In this document: positions 8,094 through 15,221 of the stretch, piece after piece | How positions within the stretch are numbered: position 1 is the stretch's first letter | Layout of the letters: each line of letters opens with the position of its first letter | Source of the DNA: CAZWZG01 sp964638245 | Lineage (GTDB): Bacteria; Pseudomonadota; Alphaproteobacteria; Rhodobacterales; Rhodobacteraceae | Assembly: GCA_964638245.1 (NCBI GenBank) | Contig: CAZWZG010000036.1 | Location: forward strand, 1 to 22,425 | Length of the DNA stretch: 22,425 nucleotides | Reading direction: 5' to 3' | Program-made: the position numbers and the translations under genes | Notes under the pieces: generated by a model | What the model saw: the letters and a program-made list of their open reading frames with translations, nothing else | Databases searched by the model: none | Told to the model about the DNA's origin: nothing

Positions 8094-9377
8094 TCAGGTC
8101 CGAGCGAGCGTTTCGAGAACCAATTTCTCGGTCTCGTCCAGCGTCGACTGGCTTTCCTGCACAACGCCTGTCGCTGCAGCAATAAAAGGCGCACGCGCGC
8201 CTTCGTCTTGCATTTGAAGAACGGCGTCGGCCAGCGCTTGCGCATCGTCGACCTGCAGGGCGGCCTTGGCAGCGGCCAGCCGTTCGTAGCTGTCCTGAAA
8301 GTTGCCCAGATCAGGACCATGCAGGATCATCGAGCCCAGCTGGATGGCTTCAAATGGGTTCTTGCCCGTCAAAGCCGGGCCCGTCGCAGGCAGCGAATTG
8401 CCGATGAAAGAAATCGGCGCAGCGCGGTACCAGATTCCCATCTCGCCCGTTGTGTCAGCGATGTAGACGTCCGTGTCCGGGGATGGCAGCGCGCCTTCGG
8501 AGCGCAACGCGTATGATAGGCCTTCTGCCTTGGCGGCCTTGATCCAGTCCGGGGCGGTGAAGGTGTGCCGCGGGGCGAGCAGAAAAAGCGTGCCGGGCGC
8601 CCTTTCTTTCAGGATCGCCTGCGCGCGCATCAGGTTGGGGGCCTCGACGATATTGGCGGATCCAGCGACCCAAACGGGGCGGTCTCCTACGGCGGCCTCG
8701 AATGCGGCGCGGGGTTCAGGCTGGTCCGGCAGAGGCTCGGCCGCGCTTTTCAAAGCGCCTATCACCCGCATTTTGGACGTTTGAGCGCCAAGCTCGACCA
8801 TGCGGGGCAAGGTCGGATCGTCCTGCAGAAGGATCGCGTCGAAGAACTTGAGAATATCGGAGTAAAGGCGTCCGGCCTTCTGGCGCGCCTTCAACCGGCG
8901 GTCCGAGACACGCGTGTTGATCAGGAGCATTGGCATGCCTGTTGCCTTGGTTTGCGCCAGAAGCTCGGGCCAAAGGTCAAACTCTGCCACGACACAGATA
9001 TCGGGCCGCCAATGGGCCAGAAATCGTCGGCAGGCGCCGGGTGTATCGACGGGCGAATACTGGTGGGTCACGCCGTCGGGCAAACCGGCATTTTCAAGCG
9101 CTATGGTCGAGGTGACTGTGCATGTGGTGAGCAGGATCGATACATCTGGACGTGCCGCGCGTAGTCGGCGAAAGAGCGACAACAGGGCCAGGCTTTCGCC
9201 AACCGACGCGGCATGGAACCAGATCAGCTTGCCTTGCGGTCGCGGCGCCATTGCGCGCGCCCAGCGTTCGCCCTGCCTCAACGGGTCTTCTTTGCCGCGC
9301 TTGGCTCGGCGGGGTAGGGCCGCCGCATAAAGCGGGGGCGTCAGCGGGGCAAGCAGTCGGTAGAAGCCAAGGTTCAT
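8094..9377 (-). CDS. waaA: 3-deoxy-D-manno-octulosonic acid (Kdo) transferase
   Basis: Transfers Kdo from CMP-Kdo to lipid A precursor at the cytoplasmic face of the inner membrane. The 427-aa protein is a GT-B enzyme with a hydrophobic N-terminal anchor region (about 4-20), RGKEDPLRQGER (E37 in the position expected for the catalytic Glu) and WFHAASVGES in the N-terminal domain. In the C-terminal domain are AGSANIVEA, LLAPRHTF, ADTTGEMGIWYRAAPISFIG and GKNPFEAIQLGS, which correspond to the conserved CMP-Kdo-binding motifs. Some motifs deviate from enterobacterial WaaA (NTRVSDRR instead of NxRLSxRS), as expected for a distant alphaproteobacterial member. It diverges from the Kdo biosynthesis genes across a 164-bp gap, making one functional Kdo locus. 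Confidence 0.93.
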   Translation of the reverse strand: MNLGFYRLLAPLTPPLYAAALPRRAKRGKEDPLRQGERWARAMAPRPQGKLIWFHAASVGESLALLSLFRRLRAARPDVSILLTTCTVTSTIALENAGLPDGVTHQYSPVDTPGACRRFLAHWRPDICVVAEFDLWPELLAQTKATGMPMLLINTRVSDRRLKARQKAGRLYSDILKFFDAILLQDDPTLPRMVELGAQTSKMRVIGALKSAAEPLPDQPEPRAAFEAAVGDRPVWVAGSANIVEAPNLMRAQAILKERAPGTLFLLAPRHTFTAPDWIKAAKAEGLSYALRSEGALPSPDTDVYIADTTGEMGIWYRAAPISFIGNSLPATGPALTGKNPFEAIQLGSMILHGPDLGNFQDSYERLAAAKAALQVDDAQALADAVLQMQDEGARAPFIAAATGVVQESQSTLDETEKLVLETLART

Positions 9378-9423
9378 GGGCCTCGCTTATGGTCCGTACC
9401 GAGGCGCGTCAAGCAAGCCGGGG

Positions 9424-9453
9424 TTGAACTTTCTTGCCTTCGGCGAGGATATT
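9424..9453 (+). promoter_or_regulatory. Candidate sigma-70-type promoter for kdsD-kdsB-kdsA
   Basis: In the 164-bp divergent region between waaA and kdsD, TTGAAC (9424-9429) is followed after 18 bp by GATATT (9448-9453), a plausible -35/-10 pair about 90 bp before the kdsD start. On the opposite strand TTGACG (9412-9407) and CATAAG (9391-9386) could serve waaA, but the spacing is only 15 bp. The rest of the region shows no gene. Sequence match only. Confidence 0.3.
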
Positions 9454-9541
9454 TGTGTCCAGATGAAGGAGCCTTTCGCGACCCGGGCGCGCCTGCTAGA
9501 AGGCTTGAAAACCCGAGGCACCCGAGCAGGGGACAACCAAC

Positions 9542-10519
9542 ATGGCGGCGATGCCCGATCCAAAACAGGTACAGAGTTTTCTGGCAACAGCGCGGCGCGT
9601 GATTGAAACCGAGGCTGCGGCGCTGGGCCAAATGGCAGCCGACCTTCCTGCAGATTTCGACGATGCGGTTGCGATGATCCTTGCGGCACCGGGGCGGGTC
9701 ATCGTTTCGGGCATGGGCAAATCAGGGCATGTCGCGCGCAAGATTGCCGCGACGTTGGCCTCGACGGGGACGCCCGCGATTTTTGTCCATCCCGCCGAGG
9801 CCAGCCATGGCGATCTGGGGATGATCACCAAGGGCGATGTCTGTCTGATGCTGTCGAACTCAGGCGAAACAGCGGAATTGAAAGACATGATCGCCTATGC
9901 CAGTCGGTTCGATATTCCCATCATCGCGATGACCAAAGTGCCGGCAAGCACGCTCGGGCATGCCGCCGATCTGATCCTTGGTCTGCCCGATGCGCCCGAG
10001 GCCTGTTCCATCGGGCGCGCGCCAACGACATCCACAACGGCGTCCATGGCGCTGGGCGATGCGCTGGCGGTGGTCCTGATGGAAGCGCATGATTTCCGCG
10101 AAGAGACATTCAAGACCTACCACCCTGGCGGCAAGCTGGGCGCGCAGCTCTTGCGGGTGCGCGACATCATGCATGGGCCGTCGAATGTCGCGACGGCGTT
10201 TGAAGACACGCCCATGGGAGAGGTCGTCGTCGAAATCACGGCCAAGGGCCTCGGCACAGCGGCGGTCTTGCAGGGCGACAGGCTGGTTGGGGGGGTCACC
10301 GATGGAGACATCCGGCGCAACCTTGATGGCCTGATGGACAAGACCGCGGGCGCCATCGCATCACGCAACCCCCGTGTCATCGCACCCGATGCGCTGGCCG
10401 CCGAAGCCGTGGCCATGATGAACGAGGGTCGGGTGACGGCACTGTTCGTCGCCTCCGAAGGCGGCCGTTTTGAGGGATTGATCCACTTGAAAGACTGTCT
10501 GTCGGCAGGTGTCGTATGA
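9542..10519 (+). CDS. kdsD: D-arabinose 5-phosphate isomerase (SIS + two CBS domains)
   Basis: Interconverts ribulose 5-phosphate and arabinose 5-phosphate, the first committed step toward Kdo. The 325-aa protein (usual length) has an N-terminal SIS domain with VSGMGKSGH, AEASHGDLGM, LSNSGETAELKD and APTTSTTASMALGDAL, followed by a linker containing the conserved KTYHPGGKLG and two CBS domains (about 205-325) starting at VRDIMHG. The ATG at 9542 is preceded by CAGGGGA about 8 nt upstream; a second ATG three codons in is possible. Its stop overlaps the kdsB start by 4 nt (ATGA). Its place with kdsB and kdsA supports KdsD rather than the capsule paralogue KpsF or the glucitol paralogue GutQ. 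Confidence 0.95.
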   Translation: MAAMPDPKQVQSFLATARRVIETEAAALGQMAADLPADFDDAVAMILAAPGRVIVSGMGKSGHVARKIAATLASTGTPAIFVHPAEASHGDLGMITKGDVCLMLSNSGETAELKDMIAYASRFDIPIIAMTKVPASTLGHAADLILGLPDAPEACSIGRAPTTSTTASMALGDALAVVLMEAHDFREETFKTYHPGGKLGAQLLRVRDIMHGPSNVATAFEDTPMGEVVVEITAKGLGTAAVLQGDRLVGGVTDGDIRRNLDGLMDKTAGAIASRNPRVIAPDALAAEAVAMMNEGRVTALFVASEGGRFEGLIHLKDCLSAGVV

Positions 10520-11298
10520 GCACTGCGATCGTAATTCCCGCCCGCTATGCCTCGACCCGCTATCCGGGAAAGCCGTTGGCCGAACTTAAAGGGGCCACGG
10601 GTGTTTCCAAGACGCTGATCCAGCGGACATGGGAGGCGGCGTTGGAAGGCGCCGAAGGCGTGCCGGTTTTTGTCGCTACGGACGATGAGCGGATCAAAAG
10701 CGCAGCTGAAGGGTTTGGCGCAGATGTCATCATGACCAATCCGGAGGCGCGCAATGGGACCGAGCGCTGCGCCGATGCGCTGCAGCACCTTGAGGCGGAC
10801 GTGATCGTCAACGTTCAGGGCGATGCACCGCTCACACCGCCCAGTTTCGTGCGCGCCATGATCCGCGCCATGGATGACCCAGAAACGCAGGTGGCGACAC
10901 CCGTCCTGCGCTGTGACGCCGAAACGCTCGCCAATTTCCGCGAAGATCGCGCAAATGGTCGGGTTGGCGGGACGACGGCTGTGTTTGGCGCAGCCATGAA
11001 CGCGCTTTACTTCTCCAAAGAAGTCATCCCGTTTGTCGATGGGCAACCCGAGCCGGTGCCGGTTTTTCACCATGTCGGTCTATACGCTTACCGGCGCGCC
11101 GCGCTCGAAACATATGCATCGCTTGCAGAGGGGCGCCTCGAAAAGCTCGAAGGGCTCGAGCAGCTGCGCTTTTTGGAAAACGGCTTGCCCGTGACCTGTG
11201 TCGAGGTCGAAGCAAAGGGCCGCGTGTTTTGGGAACTCAACAACCCGATCGATGTCGAGCGTATCGAATCCGTCTATGCCAGAGAGGGCATCCAATGA
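10516..11298 (+). CDS. kdsB: CMP-Kdo synthetase (3-deoxy-manno-octulosonate cytidylyltransferase)
   Basis: Activates Kdo with CTP to CMP-Kdo in the cytoplasm, supplying WaaA. The 260-aa protein starts with AIVIPARYASTRYPGKPLAE, the standard CTP-binding N-terminus. NGTERCADAL corresponds to the usual TGTER motif, and VNVQGDAPLT (D103) to the metal-binding motif that in most family members reads QGDEP; here Ala104 replaces Glu. HHVGLYAYRR and the LEQLRFLENG region are conserved. It is coupled by ATGA overlaps to both kdsD and kdsA. Identification is secure; whether the Ala is a clade feature cannot be judged here. Confidence 0.95.
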   Translation: MSTAIVIPARYASTRYPGKPLAELKGATGVSKTLIQRTWEAALEGAEGVPVFVATDDERIKSAAEGFGADVIMTNPEARNGTERCADALQHLEADVIVNVQGDAPLTPPSFVRAMIRAMDDPETQVATPVLRCDAETLANFREDRANGRVGGTTAVFGAAMNALYFSKEVIPFVDGQPEPVPVFHHVGLYAYRRAALETYASLAEGRLEKLEGLEQLRFLENGLPVTCVEVEAKGRVFWELNNPIDVERIESVYAREGIQ

Positions 11299-12119
11299 CC
11301 GTATCCGTCGGCACTCTGAGCTTTTCCAATGATGCGCCTTTCGTGTTGGTCGCGGGGCCGTGTCAGCTTGAAGGGCTGGATCATGCGCGTGGGATCGCCG
11401 AGCAGATGGTCGAAACCTGTGCGCGTCTTGGGATCGGCTATGTCTTCAAGGCCAGCTATGACAAGGCCAACCGCACCAGCGTGGCGGGCAAGCGCGGGAT
11501 GGGCATGGACGAGGGTTTGAAGGTCCTCGACACCATCCGCGCCGAATTCGGGGTGCCGGTCCTCACGGATGTCCACACCGCCGAGCAATGCGCGCCCGTC
11601 GCAGAGGCCGTCGACATCCTGCAGATCCCCGCGTTCCTGTCACGCCAGACGGACTTGTTGTTGGCGGCAGGCAAAACGGGTGCTGCGATCAACGTCAAAA
11701 AGGGCCAGTTCCTTGCGCCTTGGGACATGAAGAACGTCGCCGCCAAGGTCGCCAGCACAGGCAATGAGCGGATCATCCTGTGCGAACGTGGGGCCAGCTT
11801 TGGCTACAACATGCTGGTCTCTGACATGCGCTCACTCCCGATCATGGCCGAAACGGGCTATCCGGTGATGTTCGACGCCACCCATTCGGTGCAGTTCCCG
11901 GGTGGAGCGGGCACATCTTCGGGTGGGCAACGAGAATTTGTGCCGCCACTTGCGCGGGCCGCAGTGGCGGTCGGGATCAGCGCGCTTTTCATTGAAACAC
12001 ACCCGGATCCGGACAACGCGCCTAGTGACGGACCCAACATGGTGCCGCTTGGGGAGATGGCGGGGTTGTTGGAGCGGTTGAAGCAGTTGGATGAGGTTGT
12101 GAAGGGTGCGGAAACATAG
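11295..12119 (+). CDS. kdsA: Kdo-8-phosphate synthase, metal-dependent type
   Basis: Condenses phosphoenolpyruvate with arabinose 5-phosphate to Kdo 8-phosphate. The (beta/alpha)8 barrel of 274 aa shows FVLVAGPCQLEG, FKASYDKANRTS, VLTDVHTAEQ, LQIPAFLSRQTDLL, NVKKGQFLAPWDM and IETHPDPDNAPSDGPN. Cys23 in AGPC, with a His in FDATHSVQFPGG and the Glu and Asp near the C-terminus, match the metal ligands of class II KdsA; the metal-independent enterobacterial class has Asn instead of Cys. The start ATG at 11295 overlaps the kdsB stop (ATGA); an upstream in-frame start at 11229 only reads through kdsB. The phosphatase gene kdsC is not in the window. Confidence 0.96.
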   Translation: MTVSVGTLSFSNDAPFVLVAGPCQLEGLDHARGIAEQMVETCARLGIGYVFKASYDKANRTSVAGKRGMGMDEGLKVLDTIRAEFGVPVLTDVHTAEQCAPVAEAVDILQIPAFLSRQTDLLLAAGKTGAAINVKKGQFLAPWDMKNVAAKVASTGNERIILCERGASFGYNMLVSDMRSLPIMAETGYPVMFDATHSVQFPGGAGTSSGGQREFVPPLARAAVAVGISALFIETHPDPDNAPSDGPNMVPLGEMAGLLERLKQLDEVVKGAET

Positions 12120-12552
12120 GCTCGCGCTATGGGCGCCGGCTGCGGCGCTGCTCGGGTTGGCCAGTTGCACCTCTCAATTCATCACGACTGACTATGACGT
12201 AAACTGGAGCTTTCTTGGTCAAACCGAAGCGGATGTAAGAACACAATTCCTTCGGACGGAGTTTGTCGCCTTAGGAATGGAGTGCAAAGAAGTCTCCAAG
12301 GAGAGGTCTTACGAAACATGCTCGATTAATTTTGGTCTGGGAACCGATGTTGGGTTTGGGCTCCGTCAAAATGGAGCCTACAGCCTTGTTGCCAGAACAA
12401 AGGACACGGTCTGGGCGTGGAACGCAGGCCCCAACGTGTCACTAAACCATGTTGAGATGGAGAAAGCTGTCGCTTCAATTCTGAGCGGGAGGGCCGAATT
12501 CGAGGCGGTTAGAAGGTTTCCGGACTATGATTTTTCCGAACCCGTAGAATAG
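12106..12552 (+). CDS. Hypothetical lipoprotein overlapping kdsA
   Basis: A 148-aa protein of unknown function. It starts with a GTG inside the last codons of kdsA (14-nt overlap). The N-terminus is a clear lipoprotein signal: basic MRKHR, a hydrophobic core, and the lipobox LASC with lipidation Cys21, followed by Thr-Ser, so outer-membrane sorting is possible. The mature part has two more cysteines (about 60 and 72), a Gly-rich stretch near 77-85 and no recognised domain. GC content is visibly lower than in kdsA. The start rests on the signal peptide; AAGG directly before the GTG is too close to be a good ribosome site, so translation may depend on coupling to kdsA. It is the last plus-strand gene before a terminator-like hairpin. 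Confidence 0.7.
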   Translation: MRKHRLALWAPAAALLGLASCTSQFITTDYDVNWSFLGQTEADVRTQFLRTEFVALGMECKEVSKERSYETCSINFGLGTDVGFGLRQNGAYSLVARTKDTVWAWNAGPNVSLNHVEMEKAVASILSGRAEFEAVRRFPDYDFSEPVE

Positions 12553-12560
12553 CTTGCGTC

Positions 12561-12584
12561 GTCCTAGCTGATCGCAGCTAGGAC
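12561..12584. terminator. Perfect 10-bp hairpin between convergent genes (bidirectional terminator candidate)
   Basis: GTCCTAGCTG (12561-12570) pairs perfectly with CAGCTAGGAC (12575-12584) across an ATCG loop. It begins 8 bp after the lipoprotein stop and ends 8 bp before the P450 stop on the opposite strand. No long T-run follows on either strand (only TTT within ATGGTTTGC), so it is a hairpin-type terminator candidate rather than a canonical one. Confidence 0.7.
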
Positions 12585-12592
12585 ATGGTTTG

Positions 12593-13864
12593 CTAATCTT
12601 TGCACCTGACCGGATAAACCCGGTAGCCCCTCATGAAGTTCGAGCGTATTCGCGCGCGGCCACTATCCGTCCGTATGTCCGGCGCTTCGCGTACAAGGGC
12701 GAGCAGCATCGTTGCCACCATCATCTCAGCAAAGCGCCATCCAAGGCAGAACGCCGAGCCGGTGCCGAAAGCAAGGCTGGTCTTGGCGTCGCGGTTCACA
12801 AAGCGCTCTGGCGAAAAGGCCTGTCCGTCAACCCAGATGTCCCGATCCCGATTCGCTGATGTGATCCAGCCAACCACCTTCTGGCCCTTGGCGATCGCCC
12901 GACCGTCCAGTTCGCAATCGCGCGTTGCGGTTCTGCGGAAGTGCATGACTGGGCTGACCCAGCGGATCAATTCACGGGCAACGAGGGGCGCCATGGCGGG
13001 GTCACTCTCAAGGAGCATTCGTGCCTCAGGGCTTTGCTCGAACGCCTCGACCGCATAGCCGAGTGTATGCCGCGTCGTATCGGTCGTGGCCACAAAGAAC
13101 GCTAGGACGTTTGCACTAAAGTCGAGGAAACTCAATCGCCCTTTACTGAGTTCAGCGTCGCGCATGGCTTCGAAGAGGCCAGTCGTTGTAGGCCGTTTTC
13201 CTTCATAGATTTCGCGCGCAATCACGTCGATCGCCGCTATGATTTCGAACCGTTCCTCTACCGATGGTCTAAATGCGTCGTCATCATCAAACAGGATCTT
13301 TTCGCCCCAGAGAAGGAAGTCCGCACAAATCGATCGCGGGAGGCCAAGCACATTTTCGGCCACGAGCAGAACATACGGTTTTGCAATCTCGGCCACCATG
13401 TCACCGCCGCCTCTCGCGCGAAGGTCCGAGACAAGTTCTGATGCGAACGCTTCAGCCTTGGGTTGAAGTGCATCTGCTCGGGCTTTGGTAAACCACGGCG
13501 CGATCGCCTGCCGCAATGTGACACGGTCAGGTGGGTCCATGCTGAAGATGTTTGCGGCAGGTTGATCGTTCGTCTCCTGAACGTCGAAAATACGGTTCCC
13601 GCCATATTTCAAGTCAGCTGAGAAATCCTGATATCTGCGAAGCATGTCTTTGACCGCCGAGTATCGGCAGACGGACCAGAAGCCTTTCCCACCTGACTCG
13701 GCGTTCCAACGTATGGGTTCGTTTTCAAGAAGCGTTTCAAAGAGTCCAAATGCACTGTCATTGCTGTGGACGTCGGGGTTCTTCAGGTCGAACGGATCGC
13801 CCTTGTTCTCTATGTGCTGCCGTCGGGCAATACGTTCGCGGTCCAACGCGGTTGGTGTACTCAT
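12593..13864 (-). CDS. Cytochrome P450
   Basis: Haem-thiolate monooxygenase of 423 aa, soluble bacterial type (no membrane anchor). Motifs: the SMDPPDR region (108-114, typical before the C-helix); the I-helix oxygen-activation segment FFVATTDTTRH (257-266), where the usual Gly of AGxDT is Thr; ExxR as E298-LI-R301; SPERF (351-355); and the haem loop FGTGSAFCLG (367-375) with Cys373 as the iron ligand, carrying Phe where many family members have His. The start ATG at 13864 has a strong Shine-Dalgarno (GGAGGGG) and overlaps the upstream gene by ATGA; the frame stays open to 14149 but only reads through the neighbour. No ferredoxin or reductase gene is nearby. The substrate is unknown; the adjoining acyltransferase-like gene suggests a small-molecule or acyl-chain substrate (inference). 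Confidence 0.93.
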   Translation of the reverse strand: MSTPTALDRERIARRQHIENKGDPFDLKNPDVHSNDSAFGLFETLLENEPIRWNAESGGKGFWSVCRYSAVKDMLRRYQDFSADLKYGGNRIFDVQETNDQPAANIFSMDPPDRVTLRQAIAPWFTKARADALQPKAEAFASELVSDLRARGGGDMVAEIAKPYVLLVAENVLGLPRSICADFLLWGEKILFDDDDAFRPSVEERFEIIAAIDVIAREIYEGKRPTTTGLFEAMRDAELSKGRLSFLDFSANVLAFFVATTDTTRHTLGYAVEAFEQSPEARMLLESDPAMAPLVARELIRWVSPVMHFRRTATRDCELDGRAIAKGQKVVGWITSANRDRDIWVDGQAFSPERFVNRDAKTSLAFGTGSAFCLGWRFAEMMVATMLLALVREAPDIRTDSGRARIRSNFMRGYRVYPVRCKD

Positions 13865-14481
13865 GGCTGCCCCTCCGTTCTTGGCATGTTTTTCATCTCT
13901 GCCCCCATGAAAAAGCCATTCCAACGCGGGTTGTCCTTCAGCCAATACCGTACTCGGTAAACGCCCGAGCGCGTGGTCAAGAACTCCATTTCGAGGGTCG
14001 TTGCAGCGACAGGAAATGGTGTCGTGCAGGTGCCAGTCCCCGACAGCCGGAGCACGGCCCATGTCTGGATGCCAAACAGGCGCATTCCGAAGAACCGCAA
14101 CATGTCTATGAGCTGCGCCCATGGATCGCGTTCTGCGCTCACTGGGCATGAAGCGCGACGCTCGTTCACGGTCAGCATTTCGTCCGTCAGACCGCTATCA
14201 AGATCTGCAACGCGCCTCAGGGACGAAGAGAGATCTTCCAAGAAGCCAAATCGCGCCCGGCGTTCTCCGTCTTTGACAACAACGGTGATAGGGCAAAGAT
14301 TCAGATCTTCTGCTGCGTTGGTTCCATCGATCCATTTGCCGGGAGCGTTTGCAAACCTGCTGAAACGAAACTCAAAAAACGTATCACGCTGGGTGATCGG
14401 AGCAGAGTTAAAAATATCGACTGCGGTGATGTAGTTGCGCTGCCCGCGTGCAAAGTCGACCTGCCTGAGCGGAACCATCAT
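13861..14481 (-). CDS. Unrecognised 206-aa protein in the P450 cassette
   Basis: I do not recognise the family. The protein has no signal peptide, no convincing TM segment and no known catalytic motif. Notable stretches are RNYITAVDIFN near the N-terminus, FFEFRFSRFANAPGKW (about 36-51), and a C-terminal half rich in alternating hydrophobic/aromatic residues (LEMEFLTT, YRVRYWLKDNP, GFFMGAEMKN) that suggests beta-sheet. It has three cysteines. Both ends overlap their neighbours by 4 nt (GNAT stop/start and P450 start), strong evidence that it is translated and works with them. A hotdog-like or other acyl-binding fold is one guess from the beta-rich pattern and the GNAT neighbour, with low confidence. 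Confidence 0.75.
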   Translation of the reverse strand: MMVPLRQVDFARGQRNYITAVDIFNSAPITQRDTFFEFRFSRFANAPGKWIDGTNAAEDLNLCPITVVVKDGERRARFGFLEDLSSSLRRVADLDSGLTDEMLTVNERRASCPVSAERDPWAQLIDMLRFFGMRLFGIQTWAVLRLSGTGTCTTPFPVAATTLEMEFLTTRSGVYRVRYWLKDNPRWNGFFMGAEMKNMPRTEGQP

Positions 14482-15167
14482 GCTAGGCGCTCCATCGCGA
14501 TCATCCGCTCGCCACTTTTCTTTCGTCGAAGTGCTGTGCCGATATAGCGGCTTTCGATCAGTTGTTCGATACGTGCTGCGTCGTTTGGTATAACTTCAAT
14601 CTCTCCACCAAAGGTGCCGCCGCTCACCAAGGGCCCGCCATAGCAAACGAAGTTCAGGCAATTGTCGTCGTGTTCCAACCCGACGATCCTCCCCCCAGCG
14701 CGGAGCGCGGCCGCCAATGATGCTGTGTTTTCAATTGCAATCAAACCGGCGGAGTGAATGGCGCCGATGCTCTTCAGAGCCGCAGTTCGCGCTGTAAGAA
14801 GTCGCGCCATCAAAAAACGACCCTCATGCGTTTGATCGACCACAGTTCCATGCCCGACCCATAGGTCTGTCCCAAGGCCCGCCAAAATTGGAGCACCTGG
14901 ATAGGTAGGTCCTTCGGCCTTCTTACACAGCGAGTAAGCCTTGAGACGTTCATCGCTTTCGGACCATGCTCCTATACCCAGCCCGGCTGAGCCATCGCTC
15001 AGCAGGCGCCGGATTGCTGTGGCGCCACGTCTCGCCAAATGTCCGTTCGGCGCACGCGCATAGACTTTAGAGTATAGCGCCAAAACAGCCGATGCATCCT
15101 CCGGGCCAAGCCGCAAGAATCGCGTTCCTTCTGCCTTTCTCAAGCTTTTTGTCGACGTCACGTGCAT
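14478..15167 (-). CDS. GNAT-like acyltransferase
   Basis: A protein of about 229 aa that reads like a GNAT-fold N-acyltransferase. The N-terminal strand-helix LRLGPEDASAVLALYSKVYA is typical, and a beta4-like segment precedes VVDQTHEGRFLMARLL in the place of the acyl-CoA pyrophosphate loop. That loop lacks the second Gly of the usual RxxGxG/A, so the cofactor might be an unusual acyl donor (inference). IENTASLAAALRAGGRIVG matches the late conserved Asn-containing segment. An ATG at 15188 is the longest start, but AGGAG lies inside its first codons at 15183-15179. The GTG at 15170 (8 nt) or ATG at 15167 (11 nt) is therefore better supported. It follows the permease gene by 54 bp and overlaps the next gene by ATGA. 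Confidence 0.65.
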   Translation of the reverse strand: MHVTSTKSLRKAEGTRFLRLGPEDASAVLALYSKVYARAPNGHLARRGATAIRRLLSDGSAGLGIGAWSESDERLKAYSLCKKAEGPTYPGAPILAGLGTDLWVGHGTVVDQTHEGRFLMARLLTARTAALKSIGAIHSAGLIAIENTASLAAALRAGGRIVGLEHDDNCLNFVCYGGPLVSGGTFGGEIEVIPNDAARIEQLIESRYIGTALRRKKSGERMIAMERLA

Positions 15168-15221
15168 CACGTTGGCATCTCCTAGCATAGGAAAAACGCT
15201 ATCATCCGGAGGCCTAATACG

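Noticed and set aside
10117..11073. 318-aa open frame on the minus strand opposite kdsD and kdsB
   Set aside because: It is an antisense shadow of two well-identified genes, with low-complexity Arg/Ser/Pro composition.
13865..14149. N-terminal extension of the P450 by 95 residues
   Set aside because: The extension reads through the neighbouring gene out of frame and shows no P450 sequence, whereas the ATG at 13864 has a strong Shine-Dalgarno and an ATGA overlap.
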